Shown here: positions 7,919 to 15,946 of the stretch, piece after piece
How positions within the stretch are numbered: the stretch's first letter is position 1
Layout: each line of letters opens with the position of its first letter
DNA from: Lentisphaerae bacterium GWF2_45_14
Lineage (GTDB): Bacteria > Verrucomicrobiota > Lentisphaeria > Victivallales > GWF2-45-14
Length of the DNA stretch: 40,724 nucleotides
NCBI GenBank assembly: GCA_001804785.1
Contig: MHBG01000042.1
Location: 1-40,724 of the forward strand
Direction of reading: 5' to 3'
Notes under the pieces: generated by a model
Database searches by the model: none
The model's input: only the letters and a program-made list of their open reading frames with translations
What the model was told of the DNA's origin: nothing
Translations under genes and position numbers: made by a program

Positions 7919-9931
7919 TTAAGAATTTAGCTGGAATAGAAATGTGTCGGGACCATTGCTCTGTACCTGAACAGATGCGGTATCCTGATACTTTTTACCG
8001 GAGAAAAGTTCTGTTATCGCGCTATATTTTTGGATAAAGTTTATATTCAGGATTTCCGCTGTTCCTGTATGGACTGCGACCAAACGGTTGTTTGCGAATA
8101 TCGGCCGTAATCCGGAACAGTAAGCGTGGCATCCTGCGGTATCCGCAATTTTCCGCATACTTTCGCCGGTCAATATATCAGGATCATGCACATAGACGGA
8201 ATTCCATCCGTGCATTTTTACTGAATTTATTCCTTCCATTCCGAACGGCGTACCGCAGATTTTTTCAACATTTCCGCTATCCCATTTTCCATCATTGATA
8301 ATTCCCGGCCCGTAAAGCCAGACAATAGTACGATTATTGTTCAATACCAATCGATCCAGTATCTTTCTGTGTTTCGGGCTTATCTCGAAAGGATGGCAGA
8401 ATATAATAAGTTTAAAGCGTTCCATTTCAAGCTGTTCCAGATCTCCGAAAGAACAGGCTGTATAAGGCATACCCGCAATGCTGAGTGCCTCTTGAGGTTT
8501 CTTTTTGAAATTGCCGCAGCGCGCGTCCATATCATTAAGAAAATACATATTGTCTGGGTCGACAACCATAAGTATTTCACTCACATCATGCGCCGGATAT
8601 TTACTCTGCTCATTCCATATTGCCTTGAGCTGTTTCAACGTGGCAAAAACTTTTTCCCCTTTATAAAAACCACCCCACATGTCAAACCACCATAATGAGT
8701 CGCCGTTGATCAGGCAGAATGCAGTTTCCCTCTTCATTCCGGCAATAATTTCCTGATCATTTTTCCAGATACCGTCTGTGGCCATGCAAAATTTCTTGGA
8801 TAATTCTTTTGAATCGGTAGAATCTTTCCATTCCATTTTTTCCGCATTGTTTTTCAATGGATCAGGCAGTTCTACGAAATCGGCAAGTCTGTGATTGGAT
8901 GTATAGGTCCTCTGATCCATTTCCTGAAGCATCCTCTTGCCTCTTAACGTAATACTTTCCCTTATCGTCATGCTGGTGCTTCCGCGCCCCACTCCCCGCC
9001 CGCTGTAACTGACAGGAGCCATTATGAAATCTATGTCCGACGAATCCAGCAGATTTTCGTAATCCAAATGCCCGGTGGAAACTGCTGTCCAATATCCGCC
9101 TGTATATCCGAAAAACATGCCAAGTTCAATTTCGGGGCGAATGACTTTCCTTGCCTTTTTCAGATAGTACAAAGCGGTATCTACGTTAAGTTCGTTGCAG
9201 AAGCGCCAATAGTCCAATGCTTCCTGATTTTTCTCCGGTGTGCGGAAAAGGCCGGCTCCGTCCGGAAAAAGCTTACCGTAACAACCTGTCGGATCAATTC
9301 CATTGTAATAGGATAAAGGATCAATATAGGTTTTGTCGAAGTCATAGGAGCCGGAATCCCTGGCTGTTCTGGGCGGAATATCCGCTGCAGCTTTTCCGTG
9401 TTCAATCTGCCATTTTTGGTAAGCCGCCAGACGATAGATACTCTCCTCCCCGCGGCTCCGGTCATGCCATTCGGTGGCGCCACCGCATCCGAGTATGTAA
9501 GATATGAGATGTCCTGAGTAATTTTTTTCGGCGTGCCGAACTAATGTCTGCATGTAGTCGGATGTGTCGCGGCGCCATGTTTCACTTGCTGAAATCTTCC
9601 CTAATTCATAAAAAGAATCATACCTTACACCGAACGCACCCAGGTAACGCGTCCACCATTGAGGAGTATTCAAATCGATCATGCACATCAGCTTCGCATC
9701 AGGAATTGCTTTCAGAATATCCTCAACCTGATTGTCGAACGCGTCCAGATCATAGACATTGTTCCATTTCCATACGGGAGGATATTTAGTATATGGCAGT
9801 CCCAGAGAATTTGCCGTATTTGATACCATGAACATGAAAGTATCGACTCCGCATTCCCGGAATTTTTTCATGGTTTCAAGTTCCGGCCAGAATGAACGAT
9901 ATGCAAAATAATGATTCTTTTCAGCATTCAT
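7919..9931 (-). CDS. Clan GH-A/GH42-like glycoside hydrolase, paralogue 1
   Basis: This 670-aa protein shares the opening YRSFxPELETMKKF block, the TRYLGAF and GGxTEWHD blocks, the WWFDMWGGF strand and the FKLIIFCHPFE amidotransferase-like domain with the 657-aa paralogue at 4167-6140. A TIM barrel occupies about residues 1-430. Glu154 (GATEWHD) is the likely acid/base, and the motif KRMLQEMDQRTYT near 335-347 offers a second acidic site. It has about 25 extra residues around 350-385 compared with the paralogue. No signal peptide is present. It lies 10 nt after the DUF4838 lipoprotein and has GGA upstream of the ATG. It is likely a cytoplasmic exo-glycosidase; the substrate and exact GH family are not determinable here. 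Confidence 0.72.
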   Translation of the reverse strand: MNAEKNHYFAYRSFWPELETMKKFRECGVDTFMFMVSNTANSLGLPYTKYPPVWKWNNVYDLDAFDNQVEDILKAIPDAKLMCMIDLNTPQWWTRYLGAFGVRYDSFYELGKISASETWRRDTSDYMQTLVRHAEKNYSGHLISYILGCGGATEWHDRSRGEESIYRLAAYQKWQIEHGKAAADIPPRTARDSGSYDFDKTYIDPLSYYNGIDPTGCYGKLFPDGAGLFRTPEKNQEALDYWRFCNELNVDTALYYLKKARKVIRPEIELGMFFGYTGGYWTAVSTGHLDYENLLDSSDIDFIMAPVSYSGRGVGRGSTSMTIRESITLRGKRMLQEMDQRTYTSNHRLADFVELPDPLKNNAEKMEWKDSTDSKELSKKFCMATDGIWKNDQEIIAGMKRETAFCLINGDSLWWFDMWGGFYKGEKVFATLKQLKAIWNEQSKYPAHDVSEILMVVDPDNMYFLNDMDARCGNFKKKPQEALSIAGMPYTACSFGDLEQLEMERFKLIIFCHPFEISPKHRKILDRLVLNNNRTIVWLYGPGIINDGKWDSGNVEKICGTPFGMEGINSVKMHGWNSVYVHDPDILTGESMRKIADTAGCHAYCSGLRPIFANNRLVAVHTGTAEILNINFIQKYSAITELFSGKKYQDTASVQVQSNGPDTFLFQLNS

Positions 9932-9941
9932 TTTTTATTCC

Positions 9942-12455
9942 TTATTCTACGAGTTTCATTTTGCCGAAGGCGCTCGTATCGTTATGGTTCGCTCTATAAT
10001 TAGTGTTCCAGCGATAAGTTCTTTTTAAAATCTCATTCCCGTAATAGCATTTACGGTTACGCGCAATATTTCCGCTGAATTCAAAATTAGAAACGGGGGT
10101 TATTCCCAGTTCCCGGAATGGAAGAAATATTTCACACGACCAATATTTATTTTTATTATCCATATATGAAGCCACCTGTATTTTATCGAAATTAAAAGAT
10201 TTGTCATTCCCGACTGAGTCATAACAGGCCCCAAGGCAATTTACTATTACCTGGAAATAAGGTTGATCATTCCGGCATTGCAGGAACAATTCAATGGATT
10301 CATCATCATATATTCTGTCATCGCGTTCTTTAAAATCGGCGACGGATTTGAATTCCTCATAGTTGACGAAACCAAATGTTATTCCCTCATCCGTCCATAC
10401 AGCTTTTACATATCCTGCGGGCTGTTCAGAAAGTTTTTGCATTTCGAGAGCATTTTTTAAATAATACTTTTCGCTCCGCCCCCAACTGCGGTCGTTAAGT
10501 TTTCCGTCTATAATGGGATTTTCACCAACCTTTTTAATCAGCATTTCGGGTATATTATTGCTGTAGAATCGCGTGGACTCATCAAGAAATTTTCTTAACG
10601 CTGTGCCGAAAAAGTCGATCCGCTTTTGAACCAGAATATTCCCGGCTGCAAGTTTCTCCGCTTTATCCAATAATTCTTCAAGTTCTTTAGCCTGTTTTTC
10701 CGGCATGGTTTCTGCATTAATCTGACTGCTTTTCACATTGTGATCTTTTATTTTCTCTTTCCATTCGATCTTTTCCCAGCGCACCGTCAGAATGTCCATA
10801 ATTTTTTTCATGACCGGTGCCGACGGGCCGTACATCAACGTACAATACTCATCGAGCGCCGCATCCACATCGTAATCGGCATTCCACATTAATCGATACC
10901 AGCAGTACATGGTCGGATGACTATATGCCCATTCCCCCCCTGGGGTCATGTCCGTTGACGAACGCTTCAGCCCTTGCGAAAGGTGTCCGTCGACAAAAGA
11001 ACCTATCAATTTTCCGCGGTTTTTCAGGTAAAAATCTTTTATTATATGAGGATATTGGAATGGCAGAAAAGTATTCTCGGCAGGCCAGCACAAATATTCC
11101 CATATTATGACTTTATTATTTCCGACGGCCTTCGACCAGTCATTTATGGCACGCGTACTGTATTCCATCACATGCGGTTCCTTGTGGTTTGCTGTTCCAT
11201 AGGTAAGGCATATAAAGGGAACAACATTTTCAGGCAGTTTCATATTTTCAGGACAAGTAAGATAATTGAGATAAGGTAAAAAAAGAACCTTTTTCCCCTG
11301 CCATTTAGCCTTTATTTTTTCCGCAAACATGCCAGTAAACTTTGCCAGAATTTCAGTAGCCTGCCCGTTAGAACCCAAATCGTCACGCCATAACTTGCTG
11401 CAATATTCGCAATTACAAGCTACGGGTTTATCGGGTGGGCTTACGACAATTCTGCCTGACGTCGGTTCACACCATGGTCTTTTGCTTCGCGGCGAGATAT
11501 AGGGATTTTGGTTTCCGTTTTCATAAAACTGCACAAGATCATCAAACATGAGATCAATAGTTTTCGGATTTCCATAACAGGGAAAATCTTTATCCCTTTT
11601 TCCGGTCTTCGAAAGTTCAAAACATCCAGGAGCTGCATCAATATGTATGCCGAAATCAGCAGGCGAATGGCAGCCGAATTCTATATATGACGAATCTCCA
11701 GCCCTGAAATAAGAACTGAATGTTTTGAGCCCTGCTGCATTGCTTTTCACATCATCATGCATTCCGACTGCCATCCAATGCGCACCACTTCGCTTAGCGA
11801 ATTCAGGCCAATCAGAGTATTTGCAGGCAGGGATGATAAGGTCTTCAGATGGAGGAATTACCGTTCCTAATTCGCCGGGATAATACCAGCGGATACCGCA
11901 GAATCGTTCAAGAAAATCATATACTCCGAACAATGTTCCCTGGGCCGCTGATTCTCCAATGTTGTAAATGCCTCCGCCGAGATTGAAATTTTCATCTTTG
12001 CCCGGCATTCGTCCCGCAATTGCCAGGCCGTCGGGAAATGTCTGAACTACGAATCCTTCCAGCGGCAGATCTTTTGTCGATATTCCCCGTTCGAAAGTCA
12101 ATGGGCTTTCTCCTATAAGGATTATTTTCTTCCCTTTTTCTATTTGTGTGCCTGATGTCTGAATTGTCAATTCAGCGCCGGTAACCGCCTTGATATATTT
12201 TACGAGTTCCGCAGCGGCTTTTCTGTTTATTTCATAAATTTTAGCCTGATATTTATCGTTTTTTCCCAACGGGGCTTGAATAATTACAACAGCTTCAGAT
12301 TTTCCGTTTTTAACAAGTGTTAATGCTTCGTGTACCGGAGCTTGAAGCCTTGTCACTTTATTCAGAGTCGGGTTATCCAGTTTATCTCCATTACAGGCAG
12401 TTATCAGGACACATGATGATATGACAGATGCAATGTAATTCATTTTTTTACTCAT
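9942..12455 (-). CDS. DUF4838 lipoprotein with C-terminal CBM9-like domain
   Basis: This 837-aa protein has a lipoprotein signal peptide with lipobox ITAC, so Cys21 would be lipidated and the protein anchored in the envelope. Residues about 70-160 resemble the N-terminal domain shared by alpha-glucuronidases and beta-hexosaminidases (AAAELVKYIKAVTGAELTI), followed by the signature CGIRWYYPGELGTVIP near 186-201. The middle part (about 270-560) is DUF4838, including CNCEYCSKLW. The C-terminal part (about 645-837, NPIIDGKLNDRSWG...DDESIELFLQ) resembles a family 9 carbohydrate-binding domain. The family is a putative glycoside hydrolase of unestablished specificity, abundant in Lentisphaerota and Planctomycetota. 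As the only evident envelope-anchored hydrolase of the operon, it may perform the first cleavage or capture of the glycan. Confidence 0.85.
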   Translation of the reverse strand: MSKKMNYIASVISSCVLITACNGDKLDNPTLNKVTRLQAPVHEALTLVKNGKSEAVVIIQAPLGKNDKYQAKIYEINRKAAAELVKYIKAVTGAELTIQTSGTQIEKGKKIILIGESPLTFERGISTKDLPLEGFVVQTFPDGLAIAGRMPGKDENFNLGGGIYNIGESAAQGTLFGVYDFLERFCGIRWYYPGELGTVIPPSEDLIIPACKYSDWPEFAKRSGAHWMAVGMHDDVKSNAAGLKTFSSYFRAGDSSYIEFGCHSPADFGIHIDAAPGCFELSKTGKRDKDFPCYGNPKTIDLMFDDLVQFYENGNQNPYISPRSKRPWCEPTSGRIVVSPPDKPVACNCEYCSKLWRDDLGSNGQATEILAKFTGMFAEKIKAKWQGKKVLFLPYLNYLTCPENMKLPENVVPFICLTYGTANHKEPHVMEYSTRAINDWSKAVGNNKVIIWEYLCWPAENTFLPFQYPHIIKDFYLKNRGKLIGSFVDGHLSQGLKRSSTDMTPGGEWAYSHPTMYCWYRLMWNADYDVDAALDEYCTLMYGPSAPVMKKIMDILTVRWEKIEWKEKIKDHNVKSSQINAETMPEKQAKELEELLDKAEKLAAGNILVQKRIDFFGTALRKFLDESTRFYSNNIPEMLIKKVGENPIIDGKLNDRSWGRSEKYYLKNALEMQKLSEQPAGYVKAVWTDEGITFGFVNYEEFKSVADFKERDDRIYDDESIELFLQCRNDQPYFQVIVNCLGACYDSVGNDKSFNFDKIQVASYMDNKNKYWSCEIFLPFRELGITPVSNFEFSGNIARNRKCYYGNEILKRTYRWNTNYRANHNDTSAFGKMKLVE

Positions 12456-12482
12456 ATTTCACCTTTTTTAAAATTTTTATTA

Positions 12483-13157
12483 TCATTTGTCAAGCGCATA
12501 GTAAGGGTTTCCGCTTATCCATGGAGTATATTGTGGCTTAACGCTTTCACCGTGTCCATCAAGATATAAAGCATTCAACTTTTTATCATGAAAACGGAAA
12601 ATATATTGATTGTTAAAATCAGGATCATGATCCCACATCAATGCGGCTCCGGGATAGTTGTCCAGACGAACACGTTTATATTGCGAAAAGGTTTTAAGAT
12701 ATAAGCCGCCACAATATCTGTATGTTGTACAGATTGTCCAATAGGTTGCACCCAGTGTCGAATGAACAAATGTGACAACGCCAGTAGGACACAAAAAAGT
12801 AGCATTTGATTTCAGATATTCATTTTTCAGGAGGGAACCTATGGCAACGCAGTTGCCATAATCGGTTGTGGAATAAGATGATCTGTATCTGTTAGCGGCT
12901 CCTGCATAATCAAGATTGGAAAAGGGATCTTGGGTGGGAGCATTATAATTTGCCGACGGCAGATAGCCGTTATAATCGGTGCCGTACGCGAATAAGGTAA
13001 GCCCATTCTGTTTTAAATTATTCAAGCATTGAATTTCTTTGGCTTTGAGTTTTGCCTTCTGCAGCGCCGGGAGCAGCATTCCTGCCAACATGGCAATTAT
13101 GGCCACAACTATCAGAAGCTCGATAAGTGTAAAATTTTTCTTCTCTCCTCGAATCAT
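12483..13157 (-). CDS. Prepilin-like secreted protein (type II secretion pseudopilin type, H-x9-DG tail)
   Basis: This 224-aa protein has a type IV prepilin leader: basic MIRGEKKN, then [24 protein letters not shown] with the conserved Glu at +5 (Glu13). The predicted -1 residue is Asn8, not Gly. The C-terminal part carries the [10 protein letters not shown] pattern typical of the large prepilin-like family (DUF1559-related) expanded in Lentisphaerota and Planctomycetota. It is the second gene of the operon, overlapping the LacI gene by 4 nt (ATGA), so it is probably translationally coupled to the regulator. The recurrent pairing of such proteins with sugar regulators in this phylum suggests a role in secreting or presenting the glycan-acting proteins at the surface; this is inference. 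Confidence 0.88.
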   Translation of the reverse strand: MIRGEKKNFTLIELLIVVAIIAMLAGMLLPALQKAKLKAKEIQCLNNLKQNGLTLFAYGTDYNGYLPSANYNAPTQDPFSNLDYAGAANRYRSSYSTTDYGNCVAIGSLLKNEYLKSNATFLCPTGVVTFVHSTLGATYWTICTTYRYCGGLYLKTFSQYKRVRLDNYPGAALMWDHDPDFNNQYIFRFHDKKLNALYLDGHGESVKPQYTPWISGNPYYALDK

Positions 13158-14233
13158 ATTGAGACTCCCTCTTTTACTTTTGGCATAGAAATATTACCGC
13201 AATCGCGAACCGTTTCGCCTTTCTCGAATTTCTGATACAGATATATGTCTCCAGATGAAACATCCATCGGTAAATTCAGGCATTTTTTAAACGCGGTGTC
13301 CCCGATACTCTTAAACGGAACAGAGAAATTGGTTAATTCCGGTACTAGGCATTCAGGGAATACCATATCGTCGGCACATCCGATTATTGAGATATCTTCA
13401 GGAATTCGAACGCCAAGCTCCTTGAAACGGGTAATCATGCCATACGCAAGACTGTCGGCTTTCGCAATAACTGCAGTCGGAGCATATGACGATGATAATA
13501 TCCCTTCCGCAGCTTCATAACCTGAATTAAATCCGGTATTACTGGCACAGCTTGCCGGATAAATTTCCGTCTGCAATCCGGCGGCGTTCATCGCACACAT
13601 ATAACCTTCGTAATGAGAAAAAATACCTGCTCCCTGAAGCGGAACCTTGTAATTTGAAAAAGTAATCAGACTGATTCTGCGGTGCCCCTTCTGGATCAGA
13701 TATTCAACCGCTTCACTGCCGGTTTTCCTGTAGTCAATGCCTACAAAAGGAATTTCCGGGGAAAGTTTGAATATGATCTGCATGACAGGCACCATATCTC
13801 GATTGATCCGTATGTACTCGTCTCCGTTATTACCGTCATCGGAGATAAAAGGTATGGTCAGCATGCCGTCTAACTGCCGCTTGACGCTCAGTTCCAGATT
13901 ACGGCGTTCCTCTTCAAGACTGCTAGAAGGATAGATTATAAGCGAATACTCCTGAGTATAGCAGATATCCCGGATACTGCGGATCAACTGCGTGGAAACA
14001 TGCCAGTTCGACTCGCTGAAAAAGAAACCTATCAGAAATGACTTCCGGCAGTTCAAGCCCTGTGCCATAATATTAGGCTGATAACCCAGTTCACGGGTGA
14101 CTTCCAGTATGCGTTTTTTAGTTTCAGGGGCAAGGCGGATATTTTTTTCACTCTTGGACAACGCCGCCCATACTGCGCCTTTCGATACGCCGGCTTTCTC
14201 AGCGACATTGTCTATGGTTATCCGCTTTTTCAC
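13154..14233 (-). CDS. LacI-family transcriptional regulator
   Basis: This 359-aa protein begins with a LacI-type helix-turn-helix (residues 4 to about 26, [20 protein letters not shown]) and hinge helix region ([14 protein letters not shown]), followed by a periplasmic-binding-protein-like sensor domain (about 60-340; SLITF strand, [22 protein letters not shown]). The sensor presumably binds the sugar or a catabolic intermediate of the downstream genes. The start is a GTG at 14231-14233, with AAGGA five bases upstream. It is the first gene of a nine-gene operon and lies just below a consensus promoter that overlaps a CG-centred palindrome, which points to autoregulation of the whole operon. 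Confidence 0.93.
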   Translation of the reverse strand: MKKRITIDNVAEKAGVSKGAVWAALSKSEKNIRLAPETKKRILEVTRELGYQPNIMAQGLNCRKSFLIGFFFSESNWHVSTQLIRSIRDICYTQEYSLIIYPSSSLEEERRNLELSVKRQLDGMLTIPFISDDGNNGDEYIRINRDMVPVMQIIFKLSPEIPFVGIDYRKTGSEAVEYLIQKGHRRISLITFSNYKVPLQGAGIFSHYEGYMCAMNAAGLQTEIYPASCASNTGFNSGYEAAEGILSSSYAPTAVIAKADSLAYGMITRFKELGVRIPEDISIIGCADDMVFPECLVPELTNFSVPFKSIGDTAFKKCLNLPMDVSSGDIYLYQKFEKGETVRDCGNISMPKVKEGVSI

Positions 14234-14246
14234 AGGAATCCTTTTT

Positions 14247-14262
14247 GATAAACCGTTCTATC
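14247..14262 (-). promoter_or_regulatory. Candidate LacI-type operator
   Basis: The minus-strand 16-mer GATAGAACGGTTTATC is an imperfect palindrome with the central CG step typical of LacI/PurR/CcpA-family operators. It lies between the -10 box and the GTG start of the LacI gene, covering the expected transcription start. A second perfect inverted repeat (TTCTAT/ATAGAA, plus 14256-14269) overlaps the -10 box. Binding by the adjacent regulator is inferred. Confidence 0.5.
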
Positions 14263-14265
14263 AAT

Positions 14266-14294
14266 AGAATATCGTATCGTGTTTTATTTGTCAA
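14266..14294 (-). promoter_or_regulatory. Sigma70-type promoter of the LacI-led operon
   Basis: On the minus strand a consensus TTGACA (plus 14289-14294) is followed after exactly 17 nt by TATTCT (plus 14266-14271, 5/6 of TATAAT). The start site would fall near 14259, about 25 nt before the GTG of the regulator gene. No other good promoter was noticed inside the nine-gene operon. Confidence 0.75.
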
Positions 14295-14366
14295 TACCCT
14301 TCATGCAGAATAATTAAAAATCCTCGCGCCCTAGTAATGCGATGACCTCGCCAGATATGTTTTCTG

Positions 14367-14621
14367 TCAAGTACGCAAATCCATTACCAGACAAAATTCC
14401 TGATAAAAATCTTCTTTGGATTGGTCCCCTATGTTTTTAAAGAACTCCGGCAGTACATCGGCGATGAGAGGGCGTAGCTTGGTGCTGACGGCTTGCGGTT
14501 TTTCCATAACCGCAGGCATAAACCCTTTGAGTTGATACCATACCGCCACTGCCAACTTTCTGGACATGGCGGCAATGGCCGTGGGTTTGTCTTTGCGAAA
14601 GGCCCTTTTTACACCTGCGAC
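14367..14621 (-). pseudogene. C-terminal remnant of an IS110-like transposase
   Basis: A minus-strand frame of 84 codons opens directly after a stop (TGA at 14622-14624). It encodes a basic segment RKDKPTAIAAMSRKLAVAVW that resembles the end of IS110/IS116/IS902-family transposases (Lys-rich, then AxxARKLAV..W), and it ends at a TGA at 14367. The DEDD catalytic domain and the rest of the transposase are absent from the flanking sequence, so this is a fragment. It sits at the left side of the island, between the LacI operon promoter and the GTACA repeats. An ATG at 14567 could give a 66-aa product, but no function is expected. Confidence 0.45.
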
Positions 14622-14679
14622 TCATGCCCCGGATTACGGTTCGGGGCGTGGGTACTTTTTAGCCTGTATCACAACGTGA

Positions 14680-14704
14680 CGTACAGACGTACAGACCGTA
14701 CAGA
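14680..14704 (+). repeat. Three near-tandem CGTACAGA repeats
   Basis: CGTACAGA occurs at 14680-14687, 14688-14695 and 14697-14704. The reverse complement TCTGTAC(T) occurs twice in tandem about 100 bp away (14806-14821). The arrangement resembles protein-binding iterons or arm sites. Confidence 0.85.
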
Positions 14705-14805
14705 GGATTCCTATTCTAGGCCTATATAGGTAAAAATAGGGTATATATAGGATGATGGGGGATACTCTCTATCCTCATCCTCATAAGAGAACTTTTCTAT
14801 TTTTC

Positions 14806-14821
14806 TCTGTACTTCTGTACT
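14806..14821 (-). repeat. Two tandem TCTGTACT repeats, inverted relative to the CGTACAGA set
   Basis: TCTGTACT is repeated exactly at 14806-14813 and 14814-14821. TCTGTAC is the reverse complement of GTACAGA at 14681-14703, so the two sets face each other across about 100 bp. Confidence 0.85.
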
Positions 14822-14858
14822 TTTAAATGCTTAAGATAGAGAATTAGCCTCAATAAGG

Positions 14859-14893
14859 CCTCGTACACAGACCTCGTACACATGCTCGTACAC
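14859..14893 (+). repeat. Three CTCGTACAC repeats at 12-13 bp spacing
   Basis: CTCGTACAC occurs at 14860-14868, 14873-14881 and 14885-14893, roughly one helical turn apart. All share the GTACA core with the sets at 14680 and 14806, giving eight GTACA-type sites within about 215 bp. Confidence 0.85.
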
Positions 14894-15135
14894 TTACCTC
14901 CTCCACACGGCATGCCGACTTGCCAGCGTCTTTTTCAACACGGTTTAACGCCTGTCGGTAGCAAATCGTGCAATGGAGTAATTTTATGGAACCGTCCGAG
15001 ATTGCCTTGGGATTCTGCAATATAGGGTGTCGCCTCTTGAAATATAAAAGGGGTGGGGGTATTTTGTCGCTGAAAATAAAGGAGTTTTTATCGAGTAAAA
15101 GTTTTTAAACAATCATAGTTTTTATAACGTTCGTT

Positions 15136-15243
15136 GATATACGAAAACCGCCAAGTTTCCTAAGACCCACACGACGAACGGGGTATGCCATTTAGGCACG
15201 CCCTGTTCATGTGTGGAATGCACTTGGCGGTGCAGCGTATATC
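15136..15243 (+). ncRNA. Long nested-stem structured leader or ncRNA candidate
   Basis: Four nested helices can be drawn by eye: GATATACG 15136-15143 with CGTATATC 15236-15243; ACCGCCAAGT 15147-15156 with ACTTGGCGGT 15222-15231; CCACAC 15167-15172 with GTGTGG 15211-15216; and 15176-15189 with 15195-15208 (14 positions, one mismatch and two G-U) closing an ATTTA loop. The element ends about 86 nt before the ATG of the first cargo gene on the same strand. It matches no riboswitch class that I recognise. It could equally be a DNA-level inverted repeat. Confidence 0.55.
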
Positions 15244-15271
15244 GTGAGCAGAGGCGTGCCTTTCTTTTTCT
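15194..15271 (+). promoter_or_regulatory. Possible attenuator: alternative 9-bp stem followed by a T-rich run
   Basis: AGGCACGCC (15194-15202), which forms the 3' arm of the inner helix of the structured leader, is also perfectly complementary to GGCGTGCCT (15253-15261). The second arm runs straight into TTTCTTTTTCT (15261-15271). The two pairings exclude each other, as in attenuators, though the alternative stem would enclose about 50 nt. This is inferred from complementarity only. Confidence 0.35.
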
Positions 15272-15329
15272 AGCAGGTGTTGGACAGAAAGCGCGTCTCC
15301 CTAAATCAAAGAAAAGGGAGGAACAGATC

Positions 15330-15932
15330 ATGAAGTCCGTCATCGCCGCAATCACATTAACCGCTTTCACCGCATTCGCTCAGGATGCGCCGCAGACCGA
15401 AACCGAGATCCCCGCCGACAAGCTCCGGCAGTCCGTCGAGCTTTTCAAAACTCAGAACGTCGAGGATATTCCCTTGCTGAAGGAGTATCAGGACAAGGCC
15501 CGGTCGCTGAAAGCCCAGTTCGACGAGCTGCTGCCGAAAGTCAAAGAGCAGCAGCAGAAGGTCAAGGAAGCCGACAAGGTCTATTCCCGCGCATCGGTAC
15601 CCCCGATGACCACGTCAGCCAATAGGGAGAAAATAGGTTGGCACTATGAAGGGTACACTAAAGTACACTCCATGGAAGGATACAAGGAGGCTCGGAAAGC
15701 ACATAGGAAAATAGAGTTCGTGTACAAGGAAGTGGATTCTGCCGCCGAGAAACAGGCTGCCAAAGTAAAACTCGCCGACGCCAAGAAAGCTCTGTTCGCT
15801 ACAAAAGCCCAGATGCAGAAACTCCGCGAGGATTACCGGGCCAACGCACTGAAGTACAAAGCAGCGGTAGAGAAGATGCTTACGAGTGTCGAAGGAAAGT
15901 CAGCGACCACCGCATCGGATGCAAAACATTAA
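15330..15932 (+). CDS. Secreted, helix-rich protein of unknown function
   Basis: I do not recognise this 200-aa protein. The start at 15330 is chosen because GGAGG (15317-15321) lies 8 nt upstream; a longer open frame to 15213 runs through the structured leader. Residues 1-17 form a typical signal peptide (MKSVIAAITLTAFTAFA, cleavage before Gln18). The mature part is Lys/Glu/Ala-rich and probably coiled coil over about 45-85 and 130-190 (KVKEQQQKVKEADKVY; AAKVKLADAKKALFATKAQM), so it is likely periplasmic or surface-bound. It is the first gene of a four-gene cargo operon; the next gene begins 14 nt after its stop. Confidence 0.8.
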   Translation: MKSVIAAITLTAFTAFAQDAPQTETEIPADKLRQSVELFKTQNVEDIPLLKEYQDKARSLKAQFDELLPKVKEQQQKVKEADKVYSRASVPPMTTSANREKIGWHYEGYTKVHSMEGYKEARKAHRKIEFVYKEVDSAAEKQAAKVKLADAKKALFATKAQMQKLREDYRANALKYKAAVEKMLTSVEGKSATTASDAKH

Positions 15933-15946
15933 GAAGGAGAATTATC

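Larger units (their letters stand above)
14622..15135. other. Gene-free, repeat-rich left part of the island
   Basis: No gene is seen here. The segment holds clustered GTACA-type repeats (listed separately) and an interrupted stem (GGATGA/TCATCC enclosing GGATA/TATCC, about 14750-14780). A GTAGCAAAT at 14958-14966 matches part of the repeats near the right end of the island. Base composition changes from AT-rich and repeat-dominated to a G-rich run near 15050. Confidence 0.5.

Noticed and set aside
14447-14454. An octamer CTCCGGCA matching the 3' end of tRNA-Asn, as a left att site
   Set aside because: Only 8 bp match, the neighbouring bases diverge, and the match lies inside the transposase remnant frame; chance is sufficient.
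14680-14893. CRISPR array
   Set aside because: Repeats are 8-10 bp with almost no spacers and there are no cas genes.
15136-15243. Retron msr-msd RNA
   Set aside because: The nested inverted repeats look superficially similar, but no reverse transcriptase is encoded anywhere in the window.
15213-15329. Longer N-terminus for the first cargo protein
   Set aside because: It would read through the structured leader, has no RBS, and would bury the clear signal peptide that starts at 15330.
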